DNA of 64,000 bases from positions 1 through 64,000 of the forward strand of contig JBIQJD010000002.1 in assembly GCA_044507695.1 (NCBI GenBank), given 5' to 3'. A program made the translations under genes and the position numbers. Under the pieces are notes generated by a model. That model saw only the letters and a program-made list of their open reading frames with translations. It made no database searches and was not told the DNA's origin. Every line of letters starts with the position of its first letter. Positions within the stretch are counted from its first letter, which is position 1. Source of the DNA: JBIQJD01 sp044507695. GTDB taxonomy: Bacteria > Bacteroidota > Ignavibacteria > Ignavibacteriales > Ignavibacteriaceae. This document shows positions 63,885 to 64,000 of the stretch, piece by piece.

Positions 63885-64000
63885 TATTACCTCCGTTTAA
63901 ACTTTTTTTCTCTCTCAACTGTTTAATTGCTGTTATTATTTTTATAACCGTATAAACAAGCGTAGCAAACAGAACCAGGTTTGTAAGGATCATTTCAAGC
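63877..64000 (-). CDS. Partial small membrane protein at the window edge
   Basis: An open minus-strand frame from the edge to a stop at 63877, overlapping the next gene start by 8 bp. From the ATG at 63993 it would encode 38 residues: one hydrophobic helix (LTNLVLFATLVYTVIKIITAI) and a basic tail. This resembles a small holin-like or membrane-anchor peptide. The frame is open upstream, so the gene may be longer. Confidence 0.45.
   Translation of the reverse strand, partial: LEMILTNLVLFATLVYTVIKIITAIKQLREKKSLNGGNNG

Larger units (their letters stand above)
52448..64000 (-). mobile_element. Prophage structural module (left part), continues beyond window
   Basis: All genes here run on the minus strand and are packed with short gaps or overlaps. 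They include a tape measure protein, a chaperone pair with a -1 frameshift signal, fibre/decoration-like proteins and a major structural protein. Head genes, terminase, integrase and regulators are not in the window. The visible base composition is richer in G/C than in the flanking host genes. A gene-transfer-agent-like or domesticated tail cluster is possible because no replication or lysis module is seen, although the window stops inside the element. Confidence 0.82.

Noticed and set aside
52448..64000. Type VI secretion or contractile injection cluster
   Set aside because: No sheath, baseplate ATPase, VgrG or spike PAAR protein is recognised; the tape measure and chaperone pair fit a tailed phage better.

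Overview
The window looks like a chromosomal segment from a member of the Ignavibacteria (Bacteroidota/Chlorobi side). The evidence is three large secreted proteins ending in a type IX secretion (T9SS) type A sorting domain with the motif NYPNPFNP, AT-rich DNA, HisKA_2-type histidine kinases, a TonB receptor with a carboxypeptidase-regulatory N-domain, and several upstream -7 elements of the Bacteroidota form TAnnTTTG. No rRNA or CRISPR array is present. Species-level identity cannot be read from the sequence.

Layout. 1-6372: a T9SS giant repeat protein and a Crp/Fnr regulator, set in long intergenic stretches filled with dispersed repeats (here called families A and B). 6373-9389: a response regulator and a PAS/GAF sensor kinase. 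9687-12164: two adjacent MurG/MGDG-synthase-like glycosyltransferases. 12587-18750: a minus-strand, operon-like cluster encoding a nonaheme cytochrome with a T9SS tail, a tetraheme cytochrome, an outer-membrane beta-barrel, a 14-heme cytochrome and a lipoprotein with six CXXCH and one CX4CH motif. This is the most interesting host locus and looks like a porin-cytochrome electron conduit. 18991-23388: a YwqK-like lipoprotein and a cohesin/SdrB/DUF11 T9SS protein. 23678-52403 is mainly housekeeping: gap, pgk, rhomboid, recQ, an ABC-2 exporter, hydroxyacyl-CoA dehydrogenase, ackA, gcvP, an Omp85 protein, rsmE, rlpA, a TonB receptor, terC, a second HisKA_2 kinase, an SLC13 permease, rnhC, pfk and tRNA-Asp.

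52448-64000: directly after tRNA-Asp begins an all-minus-strand block of phage structural genes that continues past the window edge. It reads, in transcription order, from a putative major structural protein through small fibre/decoration-like proteins to a tail-assembly-chaperone pair with a canonical -1 slippery heptamer (A AAT TTG), the tape measure protein, a distal-tail protein, a coiled-coil fibre and a small membrane protein. No integrase, terminase, portal or capsid gene is visible inside the window.

How the parts may work together (inference): the cytochrome cluster could pass electrons from periplasm through the outer membrane to a T9SS-delivered surface cytochrome; the glycolytic and acetate/glycine genes fit a fermentative or respiratory heterotroph; the phage block is a prophage or derived particle cluster at a classic tRNA integration site.
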